NCBI RefSeq assembly: GCF_003574675.1
Contig: NZ_QOAZ01000010.1
Location: 1 to 64,000, forward strand
DNA length: 64,000 bases
Origin: Azohydromonas sediminis
Lineage (GTDB): Bacteria > Pseudomonadota > Gammaproteobacteria > Burkholderiales > Burkholderiaceae_C
Reading direction: 5' to 3'
The notes beneath the pieces are model-generated. The model did not search any database, was not told the DNA's origin, and was given only the letters and a program-made list of their open reading frames with translations. The number at the start of each line of letters is the position of its first letter. The first letter of the stretch is position 1. Below are positions 14,291 to 23,463 of this stretch, piece after piece. A program made the position numbers and the translations under genes.

Positions 14291-15076
14291 TCACGCGCGC
14301 CACGACGGCTCGCGCTTGTGCAGGAAGGCCTGCACGCCTTCGCGCCCCTCGGCGCTGGCGCGGATGTCGGCGATGCGCCGCGCGGTGTCGGCGCGCAGCG
14401 CGTCGTCGATCGGCCGGCCGGCGAGGTCGTGCACGAGCCGCTTGCACGCGCGCACCGCCGCCGGGCCGTTGGCCACGAGCGCTGCGACCACTTCGCCGAC
14501 CTTCGCGTCGAGCGCGTCGGCGGCGACGACCTCGTGCACGAAGCCGAGCGCCTTCGCGGTCGCGGCGTCGAAGCGCTCGGCCGTCGTGACATAGCGCTGC
14601 GACGCGCGCTCGCCGAGCGCGCGGATCACGTAAGGGCCGATCGTCGCCGGCAGCAGCCCCAGGCGCGCCTCGCTGAGGCAGAAGTGCACGCCGTCGGCGG
14701 CCACCAGCACGTCGCACACCGCCGCGAGCCCGACGCCGCCGGCGTAGCAGTCGCCGTGGATGCGCCCGACCACCGGCACCGGGCAGGTGTAGACGGTCCA
14801 CAGCATGTCGGCGAGCGCCTGCGCGTCGGCGCGGTTGCGTTCCCAGTCGTAGTCGGCCATCGCGCGCATCCACGCGAGGTCGGCGCCGGCGCAGAACGCC
14901 TTGCCGTGGCCGCCGAGCACGACGGCGCGCAGCTCGGCGTCGTGCGCGAACGCGGCGAACGCGACGGTCAGCTCGGCGATCACGCCGTCGTTGAACGCGT
15001 TGCGCACCTCGGGGCGGTTCAGATACACCTCGGCGACGTGCGGCGAGGGGCGGCGGATGTCGAGCGTCGTCGTCAT
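14291..15076 (-). CDS. liuC: Enoyl-CoA hydratase / 3-methylglutaconyl-CoA hydratase
   Basis: 261 residues, crotonase fold. By position it should hydrate 3-methylglutaconyl-CoA to HMG-CoA between MCC and HMG-CoA lyase. The oxyanion-hole blocks are GKAFCAGADLAWM and GDCYAGGVGLAAVCDV; the FCLSEARLGLLPATIGPYV block is typical of LiuC/AtuC types. The ATG at 15076 overlaps the end of the DinB-like gene by 4 bp. Assignment to leucine breakdown rests on context. Confidence 0.93.
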   Translation of the reverse strand: MTTTLDIRRPSPHVAEVYLNRPEVRNAFNDGVIAELTVAFAAFAHDAELRAVVLGGHGKAFCAGADLAWMRAMADYDWERNRADAQALADMLWTVYTCPVPVVGRIHGDCYAGGVGLAAVCDVLVAADGVHFCLSEARLGLLPATIGPYVIRALGERASQRYVTTAERFDAATAKALGFVHEVVAADALDAKVGEVVAALVANGPAAVRACKRLVHDLAGRPIDDALRADTARRIADIRASAEGREGVQAFLHKREPSWRA

Positions 15077-15588
15077 GCGGGTCGCGCCTCCTCGCGCAGC
15101 ATCAGGATCAGGTCGAGCTCGGGCGCCGGATGGCCCAGCGCCGTGATCGCCGCCGTGACCTGCCCGCGGTGGTGCGTGCCGTGGTTGAACACGTGCGCCA
15201 GCGTCGGCGCGAACGGCGTCGACTGTGCAACGCCCTGCGTCGTCGTGTAGTCCAGCGTGCCGTGCAGCCGCTCGTCGGGCACGCCCGCCAGCCACGGCGC
15301 CCATGCGTCGGCACCTTCGGCGAGACGCGCGCGCAGCCGCGCGCGCTCGGTCTCGAGCTCGGCGTTCAGCGCGACGCGCGCCGAGCGGCCGTGCGCGAAG
15401 CGCCCGAACCAGACCTCGCACTGCCCGACGAGCAGGTGGTTCAGCGTGCCGTGCACGCTGCGGAAGAACAGGCCGACGTCGCGCCGGTACGCGTCGTCGC
15501 TCAGGCGGTCGACGTGGTCGAGCAGGCGACGCGTGGCCCAGGCCTCGTAGCGCGCCATCGTCAGCAGGTGATCGCGCAGCGCGTCCAT
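15073..15588 (-). CDS. DinB-family protein
   Basis: 171 residues, DinB/YfiT-like four-helix metal-binding fold. The N-terminal LLTMARYEAWATRRLLDHVDRL, central HGTLNHLLVGQCEVWFGRF and C-terminal HVFNHGTHHRGQVTAAI blocks hold the three histidines that usually bind a divalent metal. Some relatives are thiol-dependent transferases. It lies 7 bp after liuB and overlaps liuC, so it is a real operon member; its role in the pathway is unknown. Confidence 0.9.
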   Translation of the reverse strand: MDALRDHLLTMARYEAWATRRLLDHVDRLSDDAYRRDVGLFFRSVHGTLNHLLVGQCEVWFGRFAHGRSARVALNAELETERARLRARLAEGADAWAPWLAGVPDERLHGTLDYTTTQGVAQSTPFAPTLAHVFNHGTHHRGQVTAAITALGHPAPELDLILMLREEARPA

Positions 15589-15595
15589 CGCGGCT

Positions 15596-17203
15596 TCACA
15601 TGCGGAACACGCCGAACTTCGTCTCGGGGATCGGCGCGTTCAGGCTCGCCGACAGGCCCAGCGCCAGCACGCGGCGCGTGTCGGCCGGGTCGATCACGCC
15701 GTCGTCCCACAGCCGCGCGCTCGCGTAGTACGGGTGGCCCTGGCGCTCGTACTGCGCGCGGATCGGCGCCTTGAACGCCTCCTCCTCGTCGGCGCTCCAG
15801 GTGCCGCCCTTGGCCTCGATGCCGTCGCGCCGCACGGTGGCGAGCACGCTGGCGGCCTGCTCGCCGCCCATCACGCTGATGCGCGCGTTCGGCCACATCC
15901 ACAGGAACCGCGGCGAGTACGCGCGCCCGCACATGCCGTAGTTGCCGGCGCCGAAGCTGCCGCCGATGATCACGGTGAACTTGGGCACCTGCGCGCACGC
16001 GACCGCGGTCACCATCTTCGCGCCGGCGCGCGCGATGCCCTCGTTCTCGTACTTCTGCCCGACCATGAAGCCGGTGATGTTCTGCAGGAACACCAGCGGC
16101 ACCTTGCGCTGGCAGCACAGCTCGACGAAGTGCGCGCCCTTGTTCGCGCTCTCCGAGAACAGGATGCCGTTGTTGGCGACGATGCCCACCGGCATGCCCT
16201 CGATGTGCGCGAAACCGGTGACGAGCGTCGAGCCGTAGCGCGCCTTGAACTCGTCGAACTCGCTGCCGTCGACGATGCGCGCGATGACTTCGCGCACGTC
16301 GAAGGGCTTGCGCGCGTCGGTCGGGATCACGCCGTGCAGTTCCTCGGGCGCGTACTTTGGCGGGCGCGGCGGCTGGCAGGCCAGCGGGTTCGCCTTGCGC
16401 CAGTTCAGGTTCGCGACCGCCGCGCGCGCGAGCGCGAGCGCGTGCGTGTCGTTCTCGGCGAGGTGGTCGGCCACGCCCGACAGCCGCGTGTGCACGTCGC
16501 CGCCGCCGAGGTCCTCGGCGCTGACCACCTCGCCGGTGGCCGCCTTCACCAGCGGCGGGCCGCCGAGGAAGATCGTGCCCTGGTTCTTCACGATGATCGT
16601 CTCGTCGCTCATCGCCGGCACGTAGGCGCCGCCCGCGGTGCACGAGCCCATCACGACGGCGATCTGCGGGATGCCGGCGGCGCTCAGGTTCGCCTGGTTG
16701 TAGAAGATGCGGCCGAAGTGGTCGCGGTCGGGGAAGACCTCGTCCTGGTTCGGCAGGTTGGCGCCGCCCGAGTCGACGAGGTAGACGCACGGCAGCCGGT
16801 TCTGCTGCGCGATCTCCTGCGCGCGCAGGTGCTTCTTGACCGTCATGGGGTAGTAGGTGCCGCCCTTGACGGTGGCGTCGTTGCAGACGACGACGCACTC
16901 GACGCCGGCGATGCGGCCGATGCCGGCGATCAGCCCGGCGCCCGGCGCCTCGTTGCCGTACATGTCGAGCGCGGCCAGCGGCGCGATCTCGAGGAACGGC
17001 GTGTCGGGGTCGAGCAGCCGCTCGACGCGCTCGCGCGGCAGCAGCTTGCCGCGCGCGACGTGCTTGGCGCGCGCGGCCTCGCCTCCGCCCTGCGCGATCT
17101 GCGCCAGCTTCGCGTTGAGGTCGTCGACCAGTGCGCGCATCGCCGCAGCGCTGGCCTTGAACTCGTCGGAGCGCGGCGCCAGCCGCGACGTCAGCGTGGG
17201 CAT
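15596..17203 (-). CDS. liuB: 3-methylcrotonyl-CoA carboxylase carboxyltransferase subunit (beta)
   Basis: 535 residues, the usual MccB length. It transfers CO2 from carboxybiotin to 3-methylcrotonyl-CoA. Both carboxyltransferase halves are present: [31 protein letters not shown] is highly specific to MccB, and the C-terminal half shows [38 protein letters not shown]. The ATG at 17203 has an AGGAGAG ribosome binding site. It is the first gene of the operon, 51 bp after a LiuR-like operator. Isovaleryl-CoA dehydrogenase, often the first liu gene, is not here. Confidence 0.97.
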   Translation of the reverse strand: MPTLTSRLAPRSDEFKASAAAMRALVDDLNAKLAQIAQGGGEAARAKHVARGKLLPRERVERLLDPDTPFLEIAPLAALDMYGNEAPGAGLIAGIGRIAGVECVVVCNDATVKGGTYYPMTVKKHLRAQEIAQQNRLPCVYLVDSGGANLPNQDEVFPDRDHFGRIFYNQANLSAAGIPQIAVVMGSCTAGGAYVPAMSDETIIVKNQGTIFLGGPPLVKAATGEVVSAEDLGGGDVHTRLSGVADHLAENDTHALALARAAVANLNWRKANPLACQPPRPPKYAPEELHGVIPTDARKPFDVREVIARIVDGSEFDEFKARYGSTLVTGFAHIEGMPVGIVANNGILFSESANKGAHFVELCCQRKVPLVFLQNITGFMVGQKYENEGIARAGAKMVTAVACAQVPKFTVIIGGSFGAGNYGMCGRAYSPRFLWMWPNARISVMGGEQAASVLATVRRDGIEAKGGTWSADEEEAFKAPIRAQYERQGHPYYASARLWDDGVIDPADTRRVLALGLSASLNAPIPETKFGVFRM

Positions 17204-17254
17204 GCCTCTCTCCTGTCCGGGACCGCCCTGCCGCGCGCGACGGCCGCCGGTCGA

Positions 17255-17276
17255 TTGACGTTTACGTCAACGTCAA
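17255..17276. promoter_or_regulatory. MerR/LiuR-type operator in front of the leucine operon
   Basis: Two overlapping dyads are visible: TTGACGTTTACGTCAA (17255-17270) and TTTACGTCAACGTCAA (17261-17276). Both fit the TTnACGT-nn-ACGTnAA pattern of MerR-family regulators of branched-chain amino acid catabolism (LiuR) in Proteobacteria. The site is 51 bp upstream of liuB. No liuR gene lies in the window. Confidence 0.65.
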
Positions 17277-18131
17277 TTGTACGGACCCTCGACTGGCCGC
17301 CCCGGCGGCACGCGCGCGCAGCGCGTCGAACCCCGGGTAGGCGCCGCGCGCGAGCGCGAACTTGCGCGCGTGCCGGCCCCACGGCTGGCCCGCCGCGAGC
17401 GCACGCTCGAACCCCGCGGCGTCGACGATCCACGCGCCACCCATCAGCGTGACGCCGCGCGCGAACAGCGCGTCGGGCAGCACGCCGGCGCCGGGGCCGA
17501 TCATCACCACCGCGCGCGCGCCGGCGCAGTGCGCGAGCACCGCGTCGAGCGTGTCGTTGAGCAGCACCGTGCTCGTCATCAGCACCTTGTCGCAGGTGCG
17601 CAGCGCGGCCGGGTCGAGCGTGACGCGGAAGCCGCCATGCTCGCCGGCCAGCGCGGCCTTCAGCTCGACCACCGTCAGCCGCGCGCCGCGCGCCGTGACC
17701 TGCTTCACCAGCGGCGGGAACAGCCCGACCATGCCGACGTGCTCACCGGGCTGCGGGTCGAGCCCGCCGATCGAGTCGGTCGCATCGGGCGGCGCGTAGC
17801 CGGCGCGGTCGAAGAACGCCCGCGTCAGCGCGTGCGCCGCCGCGAAACCCAGCGTGCGGCGCGCGCCGCGTGCATCGGCCCAGTCGCGCGCCAGCGCGAG
17901 CGCATCGGTGCCGACGAGGCCGCCGCCGTCGGCGCGCAGCGCAGCGAGCGTGTCGTCGAGCAGCACGTACGTCAGCCCGAGCGCACCGCCGTCGAGTTCG
18001 AGCGCGGCGAACTCGCCGTCCTTGCTGCCGTTCCACGGCGACGGCGGCAGGTGCAGCGCGCGCACGCGCGGCGGCGGCGCACCGGCGAACGCCTGCTCGA
18101 GCGCGGCGACGATCTCGCGGGCGACGGTCAT
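17262..18131 (-). CDS. DUF364/DUF4213 protein (putative heavy-metal chelation family)
   Basis: 289 residues. The N-terminal part resembles DUF4213 (enolase-N-like) and the C-terminal part is the Rossmann-like DUF364 domain: [45 protein letters not shown] and [25 protein letters not shown]. Such proteins are proposed to bind metal or a metallocofactor, but no activity is established. The stop codon lies within the LiuR-type operator, and the last residues VQLTLT are encoded by it. The start is the ATG at 18131. Confidence 0.8.
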   Translation of the reverse strand: MTVAREIVAALEQAFAGAPPPRVRALHLPPSPWNGSKDGEFAALELDGGALGLTYVLLDDTLAALRADGGGLVGTDALALARDWADARGARRTLGFAAAHALTRAFFDRAGYAPPDATDSIGGLDPQPGEHVGMVGLFPPLVKQVTARGARLTVVELKAALAGEHGGFRVTLDPAALRTCDKVLMTSTVLLNDTLDAVLAHCAGARAVVMIGPGAGVLPDALFARGVTLMGGAWIVDAAGFERALAAGQPWGRHARKFALARGAYPGFDALRARAAGAASRGSVQLTLT

Positions 18132-18162
18132 GGCCACGCCGGCTCGTCGCGCGCCGTGGCGC

Positions 18163-18576
18163 TCAGGAGGCCTTCTTCGCCGCGTCGCGCGGCGGCTTGG
18201 CCGCCACCGGCGCGCCGGCCTTCTTCCAGGCGTCGAAGCCGCCCTCGATGTGGCCGACGTTGTCGAAGCCCATGTCCTGCAGCGTCTTCGTCGCCAGCGC
18301 CGAGCGCCAGCCGGCGGCGCAGAACAGCACCAGCTTCTTGCCCGACGAGAACACCGGCTTGTGGTACGGGCTGTCGGGGCAGGCCCAGAACTCGAGCATG
18401 CCGCGCGGCGCGTGGAACGCGCCGGGGATGACGCCGTCGCGCTCGAGCTCGCGCACGTCGCGCAGGTCGACGAACTGCACATCGTCCATGCCGTGCAGCG
18501 CCTGCGCTTCTTCGATGCTGTAGGTGGTGATGGCGTCCATCGCCTCCTGCACCATCGACTTGACGGTCTTCTTCAT
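18163..18576 (-). CDS. Rhodanese-like domain protein
   Basis: 137 residues, single rhodanese domain. It shows FVDLRDVRELERDGVIPGAFHAPRGMLEFWA and the active-site loop LFCAAGWRSALATKTLQDMGFDNVGHIEGGFDAWKKAGAP, with the catalytic cysteine in the CAAGWRS loop. This points to sulfurtransferase or persulfide-carrier activity in the cytoplasm. It lies between the DsbA-like isomerase gene (29 bp upstream) and DUF364 (31 bp downstream), all on the minus strand. Confidence 0.93.
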   Translation of the reverse strand: MKKTVKSMVQEAMDAITTYSIEEAQALHGMDDVQFVDLRDVRELERDGVIPGAFHAPRGMLEFWACPDSPYHKPVFSSGKKLVLFCAAGWRSALATKTLQDMGFDNVGHIEGGFDAWKKAGAPVAAKPPRDAAKKAS

Positions 18577-18605
18577 CGCCGCGATCTTGCCACGCCCGCG
18601 GGCCC

Positions 18606-19226
18606 TCAGAACGGACCGCTCGCCAGCCAGCGCTCGATCTGCGGCTTGCGGTCGTTGCCCCAGAACGGCTCGCCGTCGACGACGAACCACGGCGCGCCGA
18701 AGATGCCCGCGGCGATGGCCTCGTCGTTGACCTGCTTCAGGCGCGCCTTCCAGTGCGCGTCGCCCCAGGCCGCCTCGGCGGCCTGCGCGTCGAGGCCGCT
18801 GTCGGCGGCCAGCCGCTTGAGCGCCGCCGCGTCGTTGAGCGCGACGCCGCGCGCGAAGTACGCGCGCAGCCCGGCGTGCGCCCACGCCACCGCGGCGTCG
18901 TGGCCCTGCGTGTCGTGCAGCCACCAGAACACCCGTGCGGCGTTTTGCGTAGGGATCGGGAACGGCTCGGGCATCGTGTAGGGCACGCCCTCGAAGCGCG
19001 CCGAGCGCGCGAAGTCGCGCATCGAGTACTCGCGCTTTAGCGGGTACGACACCGGGCTCTTCAGTTCGGCGGCCTGGAACGTGGCCCCCAGCAGCATCGC
19101 GTGCCAGCGCACGGTGCGCCCGTGGCGCGCGGCCAGCGCGTCGACCCACTCCGACGCGATGTACGAGTACGGCGACGAGAAGTCGAACCAGAAGTCGATC
19201 GGTGCGCGGCCATTGGCAGTGTTCAT
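18606..19226 (-). CDS. 2-hydroxychromene-2-carboxylate isomerase (DSBA-like)
   Basis: 206 residues. The N-terminal IDFWFDFSSPYSYIASEWVDALA has the SPYSY active-site motif of HCCA isomerase/kappa-GST-like proteins, and the C-terminal EAIAAGIFGAPWFVVDGEPFWGNDRKPQIERWL is the classic end of this family. Members isomerise 2-hydroxychromene-2-carboxylate in naphthalene degradation or act on glutathione conjugates; no aromatic operon is adjacent, so the substrate is unknown. Confidence 0.9.
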   Translation of the reverse strand: MNTANGRAPIDFWFDFSSPYSYIASEWVDALAARHGRTVRWHAMLLGATFQAAELKSPVSYPLKREYSMRDFARSARFEGVPYTMPEPFPIPTQNAARVFWWLHDTQGHDAAVAWAHAGLRAYFARGVALNDAAALKRLAADSGLDAQAAEAAWGDAHWKARLKQVNDEAIAAGIFGAPWFVVDGEPFWGNDRKPQIERWLASGPF

Positions 19227-19354
19227 GCGTGCAAGGTAGCGCAGCCGCGCGCGGCGCACGCTGCGGGCATTCCCGCAGCGTGGCCGCGTTGACACAAGTC
19301 AAGCGTGCCGGCGCCGGCCGCGGCAGCATCGGCGCACGACGGGGCGGTACGGCG

Positions 19355-19996
19355 ATGGCGTGGGAAACGGCGGTGGTGGTGGCGGCGCTCGCGCTCGCGC
19401 TGGCGCTGCGCCCCTGGCAGATGCTGCGCCACGCCCCGCTGCGCCACCCGTGGCTGGCCGCGCTCGTGCTGCTGCCGTGGCTGTGGAGCACCGACGCGCG
19501 GCTGCCCGGCGGCTTGCCGCTGCAGCTGTCGCTGGCCGCGCTGATGGTGCTGATGTTCGGCTGGCCGCTGGCGGTCGTGACCGCCGTCGCCGTCGCGGCG
19601 ATCGCTGCGTGGCTCGTCGACCCGGCGCTGGCCGGTGGGGTGGACGCGTGGTGGCGGCTCACCGCGCACGTGGCCGCCTGGAGCGGCGTGCTGCCGGCGA
19701 GCTTCGGGCTCGCGTTCGGGCTGGCGACGCGGCGCTGGCTGCCGCGGCACCTGATGGTCTACATCCTCGCGCGCGGCTTCTTCGCGACGCTGCTGGCGAT
19801 GACCGCCACCGGCGCGCTGTGGGTGGCCACGCAGCCGGCGCCGCCAGGCAGCGACCCGCAGCTGCTGCTGGTGGGCCGCTGGCTGATCGCCTGGGGCGAT
19901 GCCGTGACCACCGGCATGCTGACGTCGATCTTCGTCGCGTTCCGGCCCGAGTGGCTGGTCACCTACTCGGACCGGCGCTACCTGCCGCGGCGCTGA
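19355..19996 (+). CDS. Energy-coupling-factor-like membrane permease (CbiM-like)
   Basis: 213 residues with about six hydrophobic helices and few polar loops. The ending VAFRPEWLVTYSDRRYLPRR is characteristic of a betaproteobacterial family labelled ECF ABC transporter permease (CbiM-like). No ATPase or T-component genes are adjacent, so whether it forms a transporter is unknown. The ATG at 19355 was chosen because the hydrophobic family-like sequence starts here; upstream codons are low-complexity. Confidence 0.75.
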   Translation: MAWETAVVVAALALALALRPWQMLRHAPLRHPWLAALVLLPWLWSTDARLPGGLPLQLSLAALMVLMFGWPLAVVTAVAVAAIAAWLVDPALAGGVDAWWRLTAHVAAWSGVLPASFGLAFGLATRRWLPRHLMVYILARGFFATLLAMTATGALWVATQPAPPGSDPQLLLVGRWLIAWGDAVTTGMLTSIFVAFRPEWLVTYSDRRYLPRR

Positions 19997-20036
19997 ACCG
20001 GACCGCGGCAGTGCCATCGACCGACGCGGCGCCGTT

Positions 20037-20999
20037 TCAATCCACCTTTGCGCCGCTCGCCTTCACGACGCGCTCGTACTTCTCGCGCTCGCGCGCGATG
20101 AAGGCGGCGAACTGCTCGGGCGTGCTCGGCGCCGGCTCGGCCATCAGTGCGGCGAAGCGGGTCTTGACCTCGGCGCTGTTCAGCGCGGCGACGAACGCGG
20201 CGTTGAGCTGATGCACCTTCTCGCGCGGCGTGCCGGCCGGCGCCACCAGCCCCCACCAGGTGTCGACCTCGAAGCCCGGCAGCGTCTCGGCCACCGTCGG
20301 CACCTCGGGCATCACGGCGGCGCGCTGCGCGGTGGTCACCGCCAGCGCCTTGAGCTTGCCGGCGCGGATGTTCGCCGCGGCGGTCGCGAGGTTGTCGACG
20401 TTGAAGTCGACCTGCCCCGACAGCAGCGCCAGCTGCGCCGGCGCGCCGCCGCTGTACGGGATGTGCACGACGAAGATGCCGGCACGCTGCTTGAGCATCT
20501 CGCCGGCCAGGTGCCCGGCGCTGCCGTTGCCGCCCGAGCCGTAGTTGAGCTTGCCCGGGTGGGCTTTCGCGTAGGCGATCAGGTCGGCCAGCGTCGCGAT
20601 CTTCAGCCGCTGCGCGGTCTCGGCGTTCATCACGACGACGTTGGGTACGCGCAGCATCTGCGTGATGGGCGCAAAGTCGCGGGCCGGGTCGTACGGCAGC
20701 TTCGCGAACAGCCACGGGTTGATCGCGTGCGACGCCGTCGTCGCCACGCCCAGCGTCAGGCCGTCGGGCGCGGCACGCGCGACCGCCTCCATGCCGATGT
20801 TGCCGCCGCCACCGGGGCGGTTCTCGACGACCACCGGGCCGAGGCTGGCGCGCACCTGCTCGGCGAGCACGCGCACCGTCACGTCGATCGGTCCGCCGGC
20901 GGCGAACGGCACGACGATGCGCGTGGTGGCGGTCTGCGCGAGGGCGGCGGCGCCGAGCGGGGCAGCGGCTGCGGCAAGGAGCAGGCTTCGACGTTGCAT
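20037..20999 (-). CDS. Bug-family (TctC-like) periplasmic solute-binding protein
   Basis: 320 residues with a clear signal peptide (MQRRSLLLAAAAAPLGAAALA). The body shows IVVPFAAGGPIDVTVRVLAEQ, PVVVENRPGGGGNIGMEAVARAAPDG and LNYGSGGNGSAGHLAGEMLKQ, the hallmark blocks of the Bordetella uptake gene family. These periplasmic receptors bind carboxylates or similar small molecules. No TctA/TctB membrane genes are adjacent, which is common for Bug proteins. It is divergent from the FAD monooxygenase gene, 62 bp apart, and may share its control region. Confidence 0.95.
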   Translation of the reverse strand: MQRRSLLLAAAAAPLGAAALAQTATTRIVVPFAAGGPIDVTVRVLAEQVRASLGPVVVENRPGGGGNIGMEAVARAAPDGLTLGVATTASHAINPWLFAKLPYDPARDFAPITQMLRVPNVVVMNAETAQRLKIATLADLIAYAKAHPGKLNYGSGGNGSAGHLAGEMLKQRAGIFVVHIPYSGGAPAQLALLSGQVDFNVDNLATAAANIRAGKLKALAVTTAQRAAVMPEVPTVAETLPGFEVDTWWGLVAPAGTPREKVHQLNAAFVAALNSAEVKTRFAALMAEPAPSTPEQFAAFIAREREKYERVVKASGAKVD

Positions 21000-21061
21000 G
21001 GCGGTGCGCGATGGGTCGTGACGCGGCCCATTGTGACGCGCCGCCGGCTACGATCGCCCGC

Positions 21062-22693
21062 GTGACCCCGCTGCCCCAGCCCTCGCCCACCGGCTACGCG
21101 CTGCCCGAGTACGCGTACGTGCGCCCGCCCGAGCTCGTGCACGGGCCGCAGCCGCGCTACCCGCTCGTCATCGTCGGCGGCGGGCTCGCCGGGCTGACGC
21201 TGGCCGCGGACCTCGCGGTGCGCGGCGTTCGCTGCGTGCTGCTCGACGAGGACCACACGGTGGGCGTGCGCGGCGCGTCGAGCCGCGGCATCGTCTACGT
21301 GCAGCGCACGCTCGAGGTGATGGCGCGGCTGGGCGTCTACGAGCGCATCGCGGCCAAGGGCGTCACGTGGTCCCGCGGCGAGGTGCTGGCCGGCGACGAG
21401 GCGCTCTATGCGTTCGACTACCAGCCGCAAAGCGTCAGCGCGCAGCCGCCCTTCGTCAACCTGCAGCAGTTCTACCTTGAGGCCTTCCTCGTCGAGCGCA
21501 TCGGCGAGCTCGGCCTGACCGACCTGCGCTGGGACAACCAGGTCACCGGCGTCGAGGCCCACGCCGACCACGTGAGGCTGCACGTGAGCACGCCCGACGG
21601 GCCGTACACGCTCGAGGCCGACTGGGTCGTCGACGCCGAGGGCGTGCACAGCCTGATCCGCCGGCAGCTGGGCCTGAAGGAGCACACCGAGCGCGGCGAC
21701 GACCGCTGGTGCATCACCGACGTGCGCTTCGGCCACGGCACGACCAACGTGCGCCGCACCTGGGTCGAGGCACCGTTCAACGAGCAGCGCGCCGTGTGGC
21801 AGCACCTGATGGCCGACGACGTCTGGCGGCTGGACTTCCAGATGGCGCCCGACAGCGACCCCGAGTTCGTCTCGCGCCCCGACGTCGCGCGCGAGCGCGT
21901 GCAGCGCATGCTCGGCCCCGACGTGCCGTTCGAGCTGGTGTGGGTGGGGCCCTACTCGTACCGCACGATGCTGATGGAGCGCTTCCGCCACGGCCGGCTG
22001 CTGTTCGTCGGCGACGCCGCGCACGCGAAGAGCCCGTTCGGCGCGCGCGGCGGCAACTCGGGCATCCACGACGCCGACAACCTCGGCTGGAAGCTCGCGC
22101 TGCTGCTGGCCGGCCGCGCCGACGAACGCATCCTCGACACCTACGACGTCGAGCGCCACCGCGCCGCCGAGGAGAACATCCGCATCACGAGCCGCTCGGG
22201 GCGATTCCTGCGCCCGAGGAGCGAGATGGAGCGCCTGCTGCGCCGCTGCGTGCTCGACCTGGCGCACGAGCACCGCTTCGCGCGGCCGATGCTCAACACC
22301 GGGCGGCTGTGCGCACCGCACCACTACGGCGGGCTGCCGACGGTGGGCACCGGCCCGCACGACGGCCAGAGCGTGCCCAACGTGCGGCTCGAACGCGACG
22401 GGCGCCCGACGACGCTCGTCGACCTGCTGCGCGAGGCCAACGCGCACTGCGTGGCCTTCGTGTTCGGCGACGCGGTGCCCGACGCCGGCGGCTGGCCGCT
22501 GGTCGTGCACCGCGTCGGGCGCGACGTCGTCGACATGCACGGGCACCTCGCGGCGCAGACCAGCGCGCAGCCGGGCGGCGTCGCGCTGATCCGCCCCGAC
22601 GGGCACCTCGCGGCGGCGCTGCCCGGTGCCGACGCGGCCGCGCTGCACGCGGCACTGGCGCGCACGCTCGGCCAGACCACAATCGCGGCATGA
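21062..22693 (+). CDS. FAD-dependent aromatic-ring-type monooxygenase
   Basis: 543 residues, GTG start. FAD binding is shown by LVIVGGGLAGLTLAADLAVRG (about residue 38) and GRLLFVGDAAHAKSPFGARGGNSGIHDADNLGWKLAL, the two signatures of class A flavoprotein hydroxylases. The nearest recognisable relatives are MhpA/PheA/TetX-like hydroxylases. A C-terminal thioredoxin-like region ends the protein, as in phenol hydroxylases. The substrate is unknown. The next gene, a class II aldolase, starts within its stop codon (ATGA), so the two work in one unit. Confidence 0.9.
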   Translation: MTPLPQPSPTGYALPEYAYVRPPELVHGPQPRYPLVIVGGGLAGLTLAADLAVRGVRCVLLDEDHTVGVRGASSRGIVYVQRTLEVMARLGVYERIAAKGVTWSRGEVLAGDEALYAFDYQPQSVSAQPPFVNLQQFYLEAFLVERIGELGLTDLRWDNQVTGVEAHADHVRLHVSTPDGPYTLEADWVVDAEGVHSLIRRQLGLKEHTERGDDRWCITDVRFGHGTTNVRRTWVEAPFNEQRAVWQHLMADDVWRLDFQMAPDSDPEFVSRPDVARERVQRMLGPDVPFELVWVGPYSYRTMLMERFRHGRLLFVGDAAHAKSPFGARGGNSGIHDADNLGWKLALLLAGRADERILDTYDVERHRAAEENIRITSRSGRFLRPRSEMERLLRRCVLDLAHEHRFARPMLNTGRLCAPHHYGGLPTVGTGPHDGQSVPNVRLERDGRPTTLVDLLREANAHCVAFVFGDAVPDAGGWPLVVHRVGRDVVDMHGHLAAQTSAQPGGVALIRPDGHLAAALPGADAAALHAALARTLGQTTIAA

Positions 22694-23451
22694 GCACGAT
22701 CCCGATCCCCGGATGCAGCGACTCCGAATGGAAGGCGCGCCAGCAGCTCGCCGCCTGCTACCGCGTCTTCGACCTGCTCGGCTGGACCGAGCTGATCTTC
22801 AACCACATCTCGCTGCGCGTGCCGGGCGAGCCGCGGCACTTCCTGATCAACCCGTTCGGGCTGCACTACCGCGAGGTGCGCGCGTCGAACCTGGTCAAGG
22901 TCGACGTCGACGGCAGCGTGCTGTCGAAGACCGAGTGGCCGGTGAACCCGGCCGGCGTGATGCCGCACGCGACGATCCACCGCGCGATCGACGCGGCGCA
23001 CTGCGTGATGCACACGCACACCACCGCCGGCATGGCAGTGGCCTCGTCGCAGGCGGGCCTGCAGATCACGAACTTCTACGCCGCGCAGCTCGGCGGGCGC
23101 ATCGCGTACCACGACTTCGAGGGCATCACGGTGCACGCCGACGAGGGCCCTCGCCTGCTCGCGAGCCTGGGCGACCCGCCGAAGCCGGCGCTGATCCTGC
23201 GCAACCACGGCCTGCTCGCGTGGGGCGAGACGCTGCCGAAGGCGTTCTACACGCTGTGGCTGATGCAGCGCGCGTGCGAGGTGCAGATCGCGGGCGCGGC
23301 ACTCGGCCCCGCGATCGCGATCCCCGACGACGTGCAGCGCCGCTGCGCGATCGACGCGCACGCGCACTACGGCCGCGAGGCGATGGGGCAGGACGTGTTC
23401 GACGCGCTCGTGCGGCTCGTCGACCGCGACGACCGCCTGTGGCGCCTGTGA
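22690..23451 (+). CDS. Class II aldolase/adducin-family protein
   Basis: 253 residues. The zinc-binding histidines are visible in CVMHTHTTAGMAVA, and ALILRNHGLLAWGETLPKAF is the family C-terminal block. Start motif FNHISLRVPGEPRHFLINPFGLHYREV is typical. Class II aldolases cleave hydroxy-acid phosphates, or in this subgroup act on unphosphorylated substrates or as decarboxylases. Translationally coupled to the FAD monooxygenase by a 4-bp overlap. Confidence 0.92.
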   Translation: MSTIPIPGCSDSEWKARQQLAACYRVFDLLGWTELIFNHISLRVPGEPRHFLINPFGLHYREVRASNLVKVDVDGSVLSKTEWPVNPAGVMPHATIHRAIDAAHCVMHTHTTAGMAVASSQAGLQITNFYAAQLGGRIAYHDFEGITVHADEGPRLLASLGDPPKPALILRNHGLLAWGETLPKAFYTLWLMQRACEVQIAGAALGPAIAIPDDVQRRCAIDAHAHYGREAMGQDVFDALVRLVDRDDRLWRL

Positions 23452-23463
23452 CGGCGGCCGCGC

